From: an uncultured Lachnospiraceae bacterium
Lineage (GTDB): Bacteria > Bacillota > Clostridia > Lachnospirales > Lachnospiraceae
Reading direction: 5' to 3'
Length of the DNA stretch: 64,000 nucleotides
Assembly: GCA_947631505.1 (NCBI GenBank)
Contig: CANRLR010000009.1
Coordinates: forward strand, 1 to 64,000
Of this stretch, positions 51,382 to 59,932 are shown one piece after another. The notes beneath the pieces are model-generated. The model saw nothing but the letters and a program-made list of their open reading frames with translations, was not told the DNA's origin and did not search any database. Each line of letters opens with the position of its first letter. The first letter of the stretch is position 1. The position numbers were made by a program, and so were the translations under genes.

Positions 51382-53156
51382 AAATAACTCCTTTCTAAAA
51401 AGATTTTATCCTCTTCATTTGCACACTGTATATTTTCAATATGTGAAGAGGCAACGATCGAGTAGTTGGTGTAGTACACTACAAATCCCGGTTTGCTGCC
51501 ATTTGGCTTTTTAACGTTCTTTTTTTGTGTATAATCAATTTCCAATTTATCTGCCCCTTTTCCTTTGGAAAAATAAGCAGCGAGACTTGCTGCTTCTTCA
51601 AAAGTACGAATCGGAGGCTCTTCATTGTTGCATTTAACAATTACATGCGATCCGGGCATTTGTTTGGCATGAAACCACCAGTCATTTCCTGTGGCAATTT
51701 TGAATGTCAGTTCTTCATTCTGAAAATTATTTTTTCCGACATACATATCATATCCGTCCGAAGAAATAAAATGAAGTGGTCTGCTTTTAGGAAGTCTGCC
51801 GTTTTTCTTATGATTCATATGTTTTTTCATATAACCGCTTTCGATTAATTCCTGCCGTATAAAATGCAGATCCTCTTCTTTTCTTGCGATATCCAGCTCT
51901 GTCATAATGGACTCTAAATGCGCTGCCATCTCTTCACTGTCCCTCAATTGTTCTGAAACAGCTTCAAACGTGCGCTTCATTTTATTGTATTTTGCAAAAT
52001 ATTGGTTGGCATTTTCAATGGCAGATAGAGTATTGTCAACAGGAATTGTAATTTCTTCATTGTCATAATAATTGACACAGGTAAGAGAAGTGTCTTTACT
52101 TGTAAGCTGATAACCATAGGTAGTCAATAATTCACCATATACTTTATATTTTTCTCTTTTCCCGGCATCCTTTAATTGTTTTCGCTGAATATTCATTTTT
52201 TTGTTACATCGCTCCCAAAGAGTCGTAACCGTTTTTCGAAGATCGGTTGATTTTTGCCGAATCCGGCTTATCATTTCTTTTTCTCCATAAAATGTTTCTA
52301 CTACATGGGAAATGGAATTAAATTCTTTCTTCCTGAGGGCTTCATATATGGATAACGTAACGGCAGCAAATTCTTTCGGAACTGCTCCGTCAAATACGAT
52401 ACAGGGACAAAAAGAACCGTTCTTTATTTCCTCCATCAGCATACGATATTGAGTGAGAAGAGCGGATTTGTCATTTCCGTTGAGTGAAGCAATAGGGGCA
52501 TCGCCGTCTAAGCCGCTTCGATAGGCAAGTTCTTGTGCCATAATTGAACTAAAACCGGTAAGGGAACTGTAAATCGCTTTCGCTACAGTAACAGGTTTTG
52601 TGAAAATGTGTTCATGAAAATATTCAGTAGTGACAGTGAACGGATTTTGTTTGTCTAATGTGTTTGGAATAAAATATTCCCTGCCGGGAAGAACTTCCCG
52701 GACAGAACTGACAAGAGCGTTGACATGTTTAATACTGTCTATGATAATATTGTGGTCATCTACAAAGATAATGTTGCTGTGTTTTCCCATAATCTCAATT
52801 ATAAGTTTTTTTTGAACCACATCACCTAATTCGTTTAAATTTTCTACTGAAATACAGACGACCCGCTCGAATTCGATCTGCTCGATGGATAAAATTCTGG
52901 CACCATTGAGATGTTTTCGTAATAACATACAAAAATTCGGTGCGGTCAGCGGAGAGGTTTTTGGGTGTTCTGTCAGATGCATCAAGGGAAGAGTGGCACT
53001 GGCTGATAAATGCAATTTATAATTTTTTCGGTTGTTTTTTATCGTTAATAATAACTCATCGGATTCTGGTTGTGCGATTTTTTGAATATGTCCCCCCGTG
53101 AGAGTGTCTGAAAATTCTTTTACCAAGGCTGCTATCGTAATACCGTCAAATGCCAT
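51378..53156 (-). CDS. rqcH: Rqc2/RqcH-type NFACT protein (ribosome quality control; fibronectin-binding FbpA family)
   Basis: 592 aa from the ATG at 53156 (MAFDGITIAALVKEFSDTL), with AAAGGG 8 nt upstream; an in-frame GTG three codons earlier is less well placed. NFACT-N domain, helix-hairpin and coiled-coil middle, and NFACT-R domain with NDWWFHAKQMPGSHVIVK. The bacterial family tags stalled nascent chains with alanine tails on split 50S subunits; older annotation is fibronectin-binding protein A. First gene of a minus-strand pair with hisK. Confidence 0.92.
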   Translation of the reverse strand: MAFDGITIAALVKEFSDTLTGGHIQKIAQPESDELLLTIKNNRKNYKLHLSASATLPLMHLTEHPKTSPLTAPNFCMLLRKHLNGARILSIEQIEFERVVCISVENLNELGDVVQKKLIIEIMGKHSNIIFVDDHNIIIDSIKHVNALVSSVREVLPGREYFIPNTLDKQNPFTVTTEYFHEHIFTKPVTVAKAIYSSLTGFSSIMAQELAYRSGLDGDAPIASLNGNDKSALLTQYRMLMEEIKNGSFCPCIVFDGAVPKEFAAVTLSIYEALRKKEFNSISHVVETFYGEKEMISRIRQKSTDLRKTVTTLWERCNKKMNIQRKQLKDAGKREKYKVYGELLTTYGYQLTSKDTSLTCVNYYDNEEITIPVDNTLSAIENANQYFAKYNKMKRTFEAVSEQLRDSEEMAAHLESIMTELDIARKEEDLHFIRQELIESGYMKKHMNHKKNGRLPKSRPLHFISSDGYDMYVGKNNFQNEELTFKIATGNDWWFHAKQMPGSHVIVKCNNEEPPIRTFEEAASLAAYFSKGKGADKLEIDYTQKKNVKKPNGSKPGFVVYYTNYSIVASSHIENIQCANEEDKIFLERSYL

Positions 53157-53246
53157 AATATTCACCCTTTCTTAATTATTATCTTCTTAGCAAATAGTCT
53201 ATCGTGCTAATTATACACTATAATAAGGGGGAAAGGAAGAGAAATC

Positions 53247-53275
53247 TTGACTTATCACGTTGTTTGCACTATAAT
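53247..53275 (+). promoter_or_regulatory. Promoter for yicC-remA-gmk
   Basis: -35 TTGACT (53247-53252), 17-nt spacer, -10 TATAAT (53270-53275), a near-consensus sigma-A promoter, 77 nt before the yicC ATG. Confidence 0.8.
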
Positions 53276-53288
53276 TGAATCGTATGGC

Positions 53289-53327
53289 TGAAAAATCCAT
53301 TTTACATAGGAGAGATTGGATTTTTCA
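53289..53327 (+). promoter_or_regulatory. Leader hairpin upstream of yicC
   Basis: TGAAAAATCCA (53289-53299) and TGGATTTTTCA (53317-53327) form an 11-bp perfect stem; the 17-nt loop carries an SD-like TAGGAGAG. It starts a few bases after the predicted transcript start. It might stabilise the leader or act as an attenuator; no function is shown. Confidence 0.4.
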
Positions 53328-53352
53328 TAAAAATCATAAAAGTGAGGACATT

Positions 53353-54231
53353 ATGATTCAAAGCATGACAGGATTTGGCCGGGGAGAGGCTTCCAATGAC
53401 CAACAGAAAATTACAATTGAAATTAAATCGGTGAATCATCGTTATCTTGATACTAATATCCGGCTGCCAAGAAAGCTTAATTCTTTTGAAGCAGCACTTC
53501 GGGGACAAATAAAAAATTTTGCTTCAAGAGGGAAAGTGGACGTTTTTGTTTCTTTTGAGGATTCACAGGGAAATTGCAGCAATATTACCTATAACAAAGA
53601 AACTGCTGCTGCGTATATAGAAGGAATCCGTCAAATGGCATCTGACTTTTCATTGGAACAGTCGGTTACGGCATATCAGCTATCCCGTTTTCCTGATGTT
53701 TTTACAATGGAAGAGCAGATGTTAGATGAAGATTCTCTTGGTAATCTTCTGATAGAAGCGATGAATCAGGCCGGGGAACAATTTCTCCAAAGCCGGCAAG
53801 TGGAGGGACTGAAATTAAAAGAAGATTTATGGAAAAAGCTTGAACATGTTTTGAAACTGGTAGAACAGATTGCAGAGCGTTCTCCGGTTATTGTAGAAGA
53901 ATATCGTAACCGGATTCGTGACAAAATAACAGAATTACTTGGAGATGCCAAATTAGATGAAAATGTTCTGGCTACAGAACTAGTAATTTTTGCAGATAAA
54001 GTCTGTGTGGACGAAGAGATGGTCCGGCTGAAAACACATATTTTACATATGAGAGAAACGTTGGAAACAGGAGGTGCGATCGGCCGCAAACTGGATTTTC
54101 TCACGCAGGAAATGAACCGGGAGTCTAACACTATTCTTTCAAAGTCCAATGATATTGAAATTTCCAATTATGGTATTGAATTAAAAACAGAAATCGAGAA
54201 AATCAGAGAACAAATACAGAATATTGAATAA
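53353..54231 (+). CDS. yicC: YicC/YloC-family endoribonuclease
   Basis: 292 aa from the ATG at 53353 (MIQSMTGFGRGEASND) behind GTGAGGA. IEIKSVNHRYLDTNIRLPRKL, FASRGKVDVFVSF and the C-terminal TGGAIGRKLDFLTQEMNRESNTILSK block (DUF1732) are family hallmarks. Members are recently described endoribonucleases. Position upstream of remA-gmk is conserved in Firmicutes. Confidence 0.92.
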   Translation: MIQSMTGFGRGEASNDQQKITIEIKSVNHRYLDTNIRLPRKLNSFEAALRGQIKNFASRGKVDVFVSFEDSQGNCSNITYNKETAAAYIEGIRQMASDFSLEQSVTAYQLSRFPDVFTMEEQMLDEDSLGNLLIEAMNQAGEQFLQSRQVEGLKLKEDLWKKLEHVLKLVEQIAERSPVIVEEYRNRIRDKITELLGDAKLDENVLATELVIFADKVCVDEEMVRLKTHILHMRETLETGGAIGRKLDFLTQEMNRESNTILSKSNDIEISNYGIELKTEIEKIREQIQNIE

Positions 54232-54285
54232 AAAACGGAGTTAAACTTGGCTCCGTAAATAGAACAATGGAGAATGGAGGTTATT

Positions 54286-54540
54286 ATGCCTTTTATAAAT
54301 ATCGGATATGGGAATGTTGTAAATAGTGATAAAGTATGTAGTATAGTCAGTCCGGACGCGGCACCGATTAAACGTTTAATTCAAAATGCAAAAGATGCAG
54401 GAAATGCGATTGATGGTACATGCGGACGTAAGACCAAAGCTGTTCTGGTTATGGAAAATGAAACTATTGTGCTTTCTTCCTTGTTGCCAGAAACAATTGC
54501 GACAAGAATGAATGCGGAAGATGAAAGGAGAACATCATGA
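54286..54540 (+). CDS. remA: RemA-like extracellular-matrix regulator (DUF370)
   Basis: 84 aa from the ATG at 54286 (MPFINIGYGNVV) behind TGGAGG. The INIGYGNVV...IVSPDAAPIKRLIQ...AIDGTCGRKTKAVLV pattern is diagnostic. RemA is a ring-forming DNA-binding activator of matrix and osmoprotection genes in Bacillus; here it sits in its usual place before gmk, overlapping it by 4 nt. Confidence 0.93.
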   Translation: MPFINIGYGNVVNSDKVCSIVSPDAAPIKRLIQNAKDAGNAIDGTCGRKTKAVLVMENETIVLSSLLPETIATRMNAEDERRTS

Positions 54541-55151
54541 AAAAAGGTATTTTGACTGTGATTTCAGGTTTTTCCGGGGCAGGCAAGGGAACAATAATGA
54601 AGGAGTTAATTGCACAATATCCCTATTTTTTATCCATATCTGCTACGACAAGAGCACCAAGAGAGGGGGAGGAAAATGGAAGAGAATATTATTTTCATTC
54701 CCGGAAAGAATTTGAGCAGATGATTGCAGATGGGGAACTCATTGAATGGGCAGAATATGTGGGAAACTATTATGGTACTCCTAAAAAGGCTGTCGAGCAG
54801 CAATTGGCAGAGGGAAAAAATGTTCTGTTAGAAATTGAAATGCAGGGCGGTATGCTGGTAAAGGAGCAGTTTCCTGAGGCGGTAATGATTTTTGTCGCAC
54901 CGCCATCCGCTATGGTTTTAAAGGAAAGGCTTATTGGCCGTGGAACAGAATCAAAGGAAGAAATTGCAAGACGTTTAAAGCGGGCAGAAGAAGAAACCGT
55001 TTATATGGAGAAATATGAATATATTGTTGTGAATCAAGAATTAGAACAGGCAGTAGAACGAGTACACAGCATTATAGAAAATGAAAGCTGCAAGCCATTA
55101 TACCAGTCAGATTTTGTGGCAGATATGAAGAGTGGCTTAGCCCAATTGTAG
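54537..55151 (+). CDS. gmk: Guanylate kinase
   Basis: 204 aa. P-loop VISGFSGAGKGTIMKELI, SISATTRAPREGEENGREYYF, IEWAEYVGNYYGTP and LLEIEMQGGMLVKE are typical. It phosphorylates GMP. ATG overlaps the remA stop (ATGA). The next gene is a signal peptidase rather than rpoZ directly. Confidence 0.96.
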   Translation: MKKGILTVISGFSGAGKGTIMKELIAQYPYFLSISATTRAPREGEENGREYYFHSRKEFEQMIADGELIEWAEYVGNYYGTPKKAVEQQLAEGKNVLLEIEMQGGMLVKEQFPEAVMIFVAPPSAMVLKERLIGRGTESKEEIARRLKRAEEETVYMEKYEYIVVNQELEQAVERVHSIIENESCKPLYQSDFVADMKSGLAQL

Positions 55152-55169
55152 GAGGGAGATTATTTTTAT

Positions 55170-55778
55170 ATGAATGAATCACAGGTAATAGAACAGACTC
55201 AGGAGATGAAAACAAATAAGGAAAAGAAAAAGCGTTCACCGATTAGTTATGTTGTTGAAGGACTGATTTATATTGTGCTAATCGTAGTTTGTGTCTATGT
55301 TGTTCCAAATTATGTTATTCAGCGAACGGTTGTGAGCGGTGAATCTATGGAAGATACCTTACATGATAAAGAGAGTCTTTTAGTGGATAAAGTTTCTTAC
55401 CGGATTCATAACCCGGAACGTTATGATATTATCGTATTTTATCCGAGAGGAAAAGAAGTAGAGGAATATTATGTAAAACGTATTTACGGTTTACCGGGAG
55501 AGACGATTCAGATAAAGGAAAATGATATTTACATTAATGGTGAGAAAATAGAGGATCCTTATGCAAAGGATGCTATGCTGAGTGCTGGACTGGCAGAAGA
55601 ACCGTACACATTAGGAGACGATGAGTATTTTGTTCTTGGTGACCATCGTTCTGTAAGTATGGACAGCCGGACAACATCCGACATGGATCCGGATGGTCCG
55701 GGACCAGTAAAGTTTGAAAATATTGCAGGAAAAGTTATTTTGAGAATTTGGCCGCTGAGTAAATTTGGTGTGCCGTGA
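55170..55778 (+). CDS. Signal peptidase I, active-type (third paralogue)
   Basis: 202 aa. One membrane helix (YVVEGLIYIVLIVVCVYVVPNY) precedes the S26 core: nucleophile box VSGESMEDTLHDKESL, base box YYVKRIYGLPGETIQI with lysine intact, and GDHRSVSMDSRTTSD. RBS GGAGGGAG upstream. Inserted between gmk and rpoZ, which are usually adjacent in Firmicutes. Together with the genes at 35389 and 36851 it makes three S26 paralogues in the window. Confidence 0.92.
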   Translation: MNESQVIEQTQEMKTNKEKKKRSPISYVVEGLIYIVLIVVCVYVVPNYVIQRTVVSGESMEDTLHDKESLLVDKVSYRIHNPERYDIIVFYPRGKEVEEYYVKRIYGLPGETIQIKENDIYINGEKIEDPYAKDAMLSAGLAEEPYTLGDDEYFVLGDHRSVSMDSRTTSDMDPDGPGPVKFENIAGKVILRIWPLSKFGVP

Positions 55779-55845
55779 TTCATAAAGAAATATAACGGTG
55801 TTAGTTCAGAAGTTCTGATACTGTAATAGAAAGGAGATTATAAAT

Positions 55846-56154
55846 ATGTTACACCCGTCTTATACAGATTTAATGAACATTGCAAACAGTGAGGTTGAAC
55901 AAGGTGAGCAGCCTGTTGTAAACAGCCGCTATTCTATTGTATTGGCCGCTGCGAAAAGGGCCCGTTTGCTGATTGACGGCTCGAAACCGCTGGCCAAGAA
56001 TCCTTCTTGTCCAAAGCCTTTATCCATTGCAATTGATGAGCTGGCAAGCAGTGCTATTAAGATTAACGGTGAAGAAGCTGCAGAGGATGAAGTAGTAGAT
56101 GAATATGCAGCGGAACAGAAAGAAGAGCTTACAGGGGATTCTTCAATAGAATAA
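55846..56154 (+). CDS. rpoZ: RNA polymerase omega subunit
   Basis: 102 aa, longer than the ~70-aa B. subtilis protein by an acidic tail (EEAAEDEVVDEYAAEQ...). NSRYSIVLAAAKRARLLIDG is the omega signature and KPLSIAIDELASSAI follows. RBS AAAGGAG. Ends the yicC-rpoZ unit before a terminator. Confidence 0.93.
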   Translation: MLHPSYTDLMNIANSEVEQGEQPVVNSRYSIVLAAAKRARLLIDGSKPLAKNPSCPKPLSIAIDELASSAIKINGEEAAEDEVVDEYAAEQKEELTGDSSIE

Positions 56155-56159
56155 AAGGC

Positions 56160-56194
56160 AAACCCAGAATTATGCTTCTGGGTTTATTTTTTCT
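56160..56194 (+). terminator. Intrinsic terminator after rpoZ
   Basis: AAACCCAGAA pairs with TTCTGGGTTT around TTATGC, followed by ATTTTTTCT. Confidence 0.85.
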
Positions 56195-56247
56195 CTAGTA
56201 TTTACAAGGAAGGCTTCCTGTGCTTGTGCTTCGGAATGGGGGTTTTT

Positions 56248-57801
56248 ATGGATTTTTCAAGTATACTTTTTCAAAACTCAAACATGGTACTTTCGAATCA
56301 TGAACCTGTATTTTTTCGTGATCTGCATTTACATGACATTATGGAAAAAATATTGGTACTTTCTGAAAAGGAAACCGATATTCTTTCCTATTTTTATACA
56401 ATTCCAAATCGGATAGAGGATGTATATTATCGTCAGGAGATATATACAGATCTGATGAATCCAAACATCCGAAAAAGGATTGAGAAGCTGTGCAGAAAAA
56501 TGGAATTTACGTTAAGCCGTCAAAGTATGGTGGCACAGACAGAGGACACCCTTGTTCAAGCTGCTTACTATTTAGAAGCCGCATCGGAGTATGCAAAAGG
56601 AATTGAAGAATTTGTTACTTGTTCCCTTGATAAGGAAATACAATCGAAAGGGCTGCAGGCTTTTTATACTTATAGTTTGAATGAATGGAAATCCTTACAG
56701 GAGAATGGTTTTTATAAAATGTTAGAAGAAGCAAGTGGTATCTTGGCAGGTCTTACCTATACGATATCTGTTCAACCGGATAAAATTGTCATGGAAGAGG
56801 AGAGTTTGGAGGAAGATGGAAATTACTTGGAAGAAATAAAGCAGCTCTTGCAGTTAGAAGAGGATTCTGACACACAAATCCCCGGTGTTTTTTCTGATAT
56901 GGTAGAACCTGGTTTATTGGAAAGAACGATGCTGCATGTTCTGAATCGGAATCATCCTGACACATTTGAACAATTCGTTTATTTTTACCAAAAATATGAA
57001 GGAGTATTTTCTGATGTTATTTTTAGGTTTACAAAGGAAGTTAACTTCTATCTGTCTTTTCTTATTTTAGCAGAAAAAACAAAAGAAAAAGGATATGATT
57101 TTTCTCTTCCACAGCTTACAGATCAGGGAAGCAGGGAGGCTTACAGGGAAGAATCAAAATTTAATGGGATAGGAATATATGACACAGCACTTCTTTGGAA
57201 AAGAAATAAAACAGATGCCCCTGTTATTACGAATGATTTTGCATTTTTGAACCATCCTTCCTTTTTTGTTCTCACAGGACCAAACCAAGGCGGAAAAACA
57301 ACTTTTGCCAGAGCACTTGGGCAAGCAGTATATTTTTCTCTGATGGGGCTTCCAGTAAACGCTTCCTATATGGAGATTCCCTTTTTTCGTGGTTTGTCCA
57401 CTCATTTTGAAACAGAGGAAAGTCTCATGTCCAATGCGGGAAAATTGAAAGAAGAAATCAATCGTCTGGAACCGATGATGTTATCGGAAGATGAGGGGCA
57501 ATTTATTATTTTAAACGAATTGTTCACAACAGCGACAACAGCGGATGCTTATTCTATGGGAAAACACGTAATGAGCCATTTTTTAGAACGGAATTGTTAT
57601 GGAATATATGTAACTCATATTCAGGAATTAGCAGAAGAATCGGAGAATGTAAAAAGTCTGGTGGCACAGGTAGAAGAGGGCGAAGAGAAAAAACGCACGT
57701 TCCGTATTCTTCCAATGAAGCCACAGGGATATGGATATTCAGAGTCATTAGTCAAAGAATTTCATCTTCAATATGAAGACATTGTAAGGAGGCTTTTATA
57801 A
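56248..57801 (+). CDS. MutS-like ATPase, subunit A (no mismatch-recognition domain)
   Basis: 517 aa from the ATG at 56248 (MDFSSILFQNSNMV). The first ~330 residues resemble the MutS core/lever and clamp helices; the mismatch-binding and connector domains of true MutS are absent. The ATPase region has TGPNQGGKTTFARALGQ (Walker A at ~344), SSEGRF-like THFETEESLMSNAGKLKEE, and FIILNELFTTATTADAY, where the Walker B aspartate of MutS (LLDEIGRGT) is Asn. No Smr nuclease domain. Its stop shares a base with the start of subunit B (TAATG). Confidence 0.8.
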   Translation: MDFSSILFQNSNMVLSNHEPVFFRDLHLHDIMEKILVLSEKETDILSYFYTIPNRIEDVYYRQEIYTDLMNPNIRKRIEKLCRKMEFTLSRQSMVAQTEDTLVQAAYYLEAASEYAKGIEEFVTCSLDKEIQSKGLQAFYTYSLNEWKSLQENGFYKMLEEASGILAGLTYTISVQPDKIVMEEESLEEDGNYLEEIKQLLQLEEDSDTQIPGVFSDMVEPGLLERTMLHVLNRNHPDTFEQFVYFYQKYEGVFSDVIFRFTKEVNFYLSFLILAEKTKEKGYDFSLPQLTDQGSREAYREESKFNGIGIYDTALLWKRNKTDAPVITNDFAFLNHPSFFVLTGPNQGGKTTFARALGQAVYFSLMGLPVNASYMEIPFFRGLSTHFETEESLMSNAGKLKEEINRLEPMMLSEDEGQFIILNELFTTATTADAYSMGKHVMSHFLERNCYGIYVTHIQELAEESENVKSLVAQVEEGEEKKRTFRILPMKPQGYGYSESLVKEFHLQYEDIVRRLL

Positions 57802-59336
57802 TGAGACCGAATTTGTTATATTCCTCCACTTCAAGAGAGGGAAAGAAACGATATGCGTTCTGTCAGGACTTAATAAAGGATTTGAATTTATCAATTCTAT
57901 TCCGCTCCATGGCAAGAGAAGATATATGGATTGCAGAAATGATTCCTCAAATTGTCTTAACACCATTACAGACCCCGGAAGAGATAACATACCGACATGC
58001 AGTTATAAAGGATTTTGCGAATAACAAACCTTTTTTGGAAAAGATGTACGACATTGCACTTCGGCAAAAAAAACAGTTTGAAAGCTATAAGACAAATCTA
58101 GATAATAATCGAATGCGAAGCACTTCTTATACGAGTCAAATATTAGAGCAGTTAAATTATTTGAAGCAGGGACAGATGGAATTTATTCATTTGCGGGAAT
58201 TGCTGGCAGCAAACAATACTTCAATACGATCTCAGGGAATCCGTGATTTATATAATCGGTTGGGAACAATGCCATTAGAAGAAATACAGACAAAAATAAA
58301 TGATATGAATTTATATGTTGATGGTGGTACGATTCGTTACCGGATATCTCTTGGCGGAGGACTGAAAATGGCAGAAATAAAAATTCTGTCCATGGAAAAT
58401 ATGCACAAACATAGTAAAGATATCAAAAAAAATAAACTGCAGGAATTGTATCATAAATATGTAAAGAGGAATATCATTTCTCTCAATGATGAGGAATTAA
58501 AAAAAGAAGTAAATCACCTCAATGAAGAAACCATTCATCATATTCTTTCCATGTTCCAGCCTTATTTGAACGAAATGCTTTCCTTTTATCAGGATTTTGC
58601 AGAGGAAATGGCCTTTTATAAAGGAATTTTACAATTTGCATCCCGCATGGAAGAATTGGGAATTGATCTCACTTTTCCACAGGTGCTTCCAAGAGGTGCA
58701 AGAGACACCTCTTTTACAGAATTGTATGAGTTGTCCATGGCAATTTATACGCAGCAAAAGCCGGTGGGGAATTCTCTTGTTTGGAATAACCGAAAAGAAA
58801 CATTCATCACCGGAGCAAATCAAGGTGGAAAATCTACTTTTTTACGAAGCTACGGAATTGCCCAGATTATGCTGCAGTGCGGAATGCCGGTACCGGCAAA
58901 AGAATTTTGTGCTCCCTTATATCCACAGATTTTTACTCATTTTACGAGGAGAGAAGAAGAACAGCTCAATAGCGGAAGATTACGGGAAGAATTAAAGAGA
59001 ATGAGCGAAATGATTCAACATACGGAACGGGACAGTTTATTTTTGTTGAATGAATCCTTTGCCAGTACGACCGAAAAGGAGGGTTCAGAAATCGCAAATC
59101 ACATTTTGCAGGCATTTTATGAAAAAGATGTTGTTGTTATTATGGTAACCCATCTTTACCAGCTGGCAAGACAATGGTATAAAAAACAATTACCGGAAGT
59201 CGGATTTTACGTGGCAGAGCGGAAAGAGAACGGAAAAAGAACATACAAAATTCTGCCGGGAGAACCAGGCGTTACCAGTTATGGAACGGACTTATTTGCC
59301 AAATTAATTGAGAAACTTAACACGGTACAAAAATAG
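57801..59336 (+). CDS. MutS-like ATPase, subunit B (no mismatch-recognition domain)
   Basis: 511 aa, same layout as the preceding gene and clearly paralogous: TGANQGGKSTFLRSYGIAQ (~338), THFTRREEEQLNSGRLREELKRM, LFLLNESFASTTEKEG (~414) and MVTHLYQLARQWY. Again Asn replaces the Walker B Asp. Being different proteins of equal design and translationally coupled, A and B probably form a heterodimer. Function (repair, recombination control or other) cannot be read; true MutS is not in the window. Confidence 0.8.
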   Translation: MRPNLLYSSTSREGKKRYAFCQDLIKDLNLSILFRSMAREDIWIAEMIPQIVLTPLQTPEEITYRHAVIKDFANNKPFLEKMYDIALRQKKQFESYKTNLDNNRMRSTSYTSQILEQLNYLKQGQMEFIHLRELLAANNTSIRSQGIRDLYNRLGTMPLEEIQTKINDMNLYVDGGTIRYRISLGGGLKMAEIKILSMENMHKHSKDIKKNKLQELYHKYVKRNIISLNDEELKKEVNHLNEETIHHILSMFQPYLNEMLSFYQDFAEEMAFYKGILQFASRMEELGIDLTFPQVLPRGARDTSFTELYELSMAIYTQQKPVGNSLVWNNRKETFITGANQGGKSTFLRSYGIAQIMLQCGMPVPAKEFCAPLYPQIFTHFTRREEEQLNSGRLREELKRMSEMIQHTERDSLFLLNESFASTTEKEGSEIANHILQAFYEKDVVVIMVTHLYQLARQWYKKQLPEVGFYVAERKENGKRTYKILPGEPGVTSYGTDLFAKLIEKLNTVQK

Positions 59337-59375
59337 TATTAACTCATTTAAAAATCAAAATATGATGAAAAGGGA

Positions 59376-59404
59376 TTGACAAACGCATGTTCGTATTATA
59401 TACT
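59376..59404 (+). promoter_or_regulatory. Promoter for the LysM gene
   Basis: -35 TTGACA (59376-59381, consensus), 17-nt spacer, -10 TATACT (59399-59404). LexA box 1 fills the spacer and box 2 begins at about +1. Confidence 0.85.
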
Positions 59405-59449
59405 ATTATCAAACAGATGTTCGGAAAATTTGTTCCGATTACTTGTTCG
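59380..59449 (+). promoter_or_regulatory. LexA (SOS) operators, two strong and one weak
   Basis: Box 1 CAAACGCATGTTCG (59380-59393) and box 2 CAAACAGATGTTCG (59410-59423) each differ from the palindrome CGAACnnnnGTTCG at one position. Box 3 CGATTACTTGTTCG (59436-59449) fits 8 of 10 fixed positions. They cover the promoter from the -35 edge to about +40, where LexA would block transcription. Confidence 0.82.
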
Positions 59450-59482
59450 GATACAGTGAGATAGTAAAGGAGTGTTTGTCAA

Positions 59483-59797
59483 ATGAGAAAGAAGAATTTT
59501 GGTGCCCATATGTTTATATTTACGATTCCCGTTATACTTTTATTAGCTGCTTGTTTTCTGTTCTTTTCAAATGCTAAGGTTTCAGCGAATACGGTAGGTC
59601 TATCCGAAGTAACGAAGATTGAATCTGTTCTTGTAAAAAAAGGAGATACATTATCTGATATTGCAAATAAGTATGCGGATCAATATTCTCAAGTACCTGC
59701 TGCAGAATATTTAGAGCAAATTATAACTTTAAATAATTTATCCTCCGAATATATTTCGGCCGGAAGTTATATTTTATTACCAAATTACAACAATTAG
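59483..59797 (+). CDS. YneA-like SOS-induced LysM protein (probable cell-division inhibitor)
   Basis: 104 aa. A membrane segment at ~10-29 (MFIFTIPVILLLAACFLFFS) is followed by one LysM domain (SVLVKKGDTLSDIANKYADQ...ITLNNLSSEYISAGSYILLPN). Size, topology and LexA boxes match YneA of B. subtilis, which delays septation during SOS through an extracytoplasmic LysM. RBS AAGGAG is 10 nt upstream. lexA itself is not in the window. The sequence similarity to YneA is architectural, so the functional call rests on the combination with the operators. Confidence 0.8.
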   Translation: MRKKNFGAHMFIFTIPVILLLAACFLFFSNAKVSANTVGLSEVTKIESVLVKKGDTLSDIANKYADQYSQVPAAEYLEQIITLNNLSSEYISAGSYILLPNYNN

Positions 59798-59828
59798 TGC
59801 AGGAAGAAAAAGCATATAACAAATTTTG

Positions 59829-59850
59829 GGACACGCTGTACAGCGTGTCC
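59829..59850. repeat. 22-bp perfect palindrome
   Basis: Arms GGACACGCTG and CAGCGTGTCC around TA, 31 nt after the LysM stop. No T-run follows, so it is not by itself a standard terminator. Confidence 0.7.
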
Positions 59851-59867
59851 TCAGACTGTAGACAAAG

Positions 59868-59900
59868 CGGTGCTAGGACAGTTGTCTTAGTACCGTTTTT
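59868..59900 (+). terminator. Intrinsic terminator of the LysM gene
   Basis: CGGTGCTAGGACA (59868-59880) pairs with TGTCTTAGTACCG (59883-59895), with G:T pairs, followed by TTTTTCTTTT. Confidence 0.85.
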
Positions 59901-59932
59901 CTTTTAACTTTCCAGTTTGTATTAATAAATCG

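Noticed and set aside
54232-54285. Terminator between yicC and remA
   Set aside because: ACGGAG/CTCCGT stem is only 6 bp with a 10-nt loop and no T-run on the plus strand; genes probably co-transcribed.
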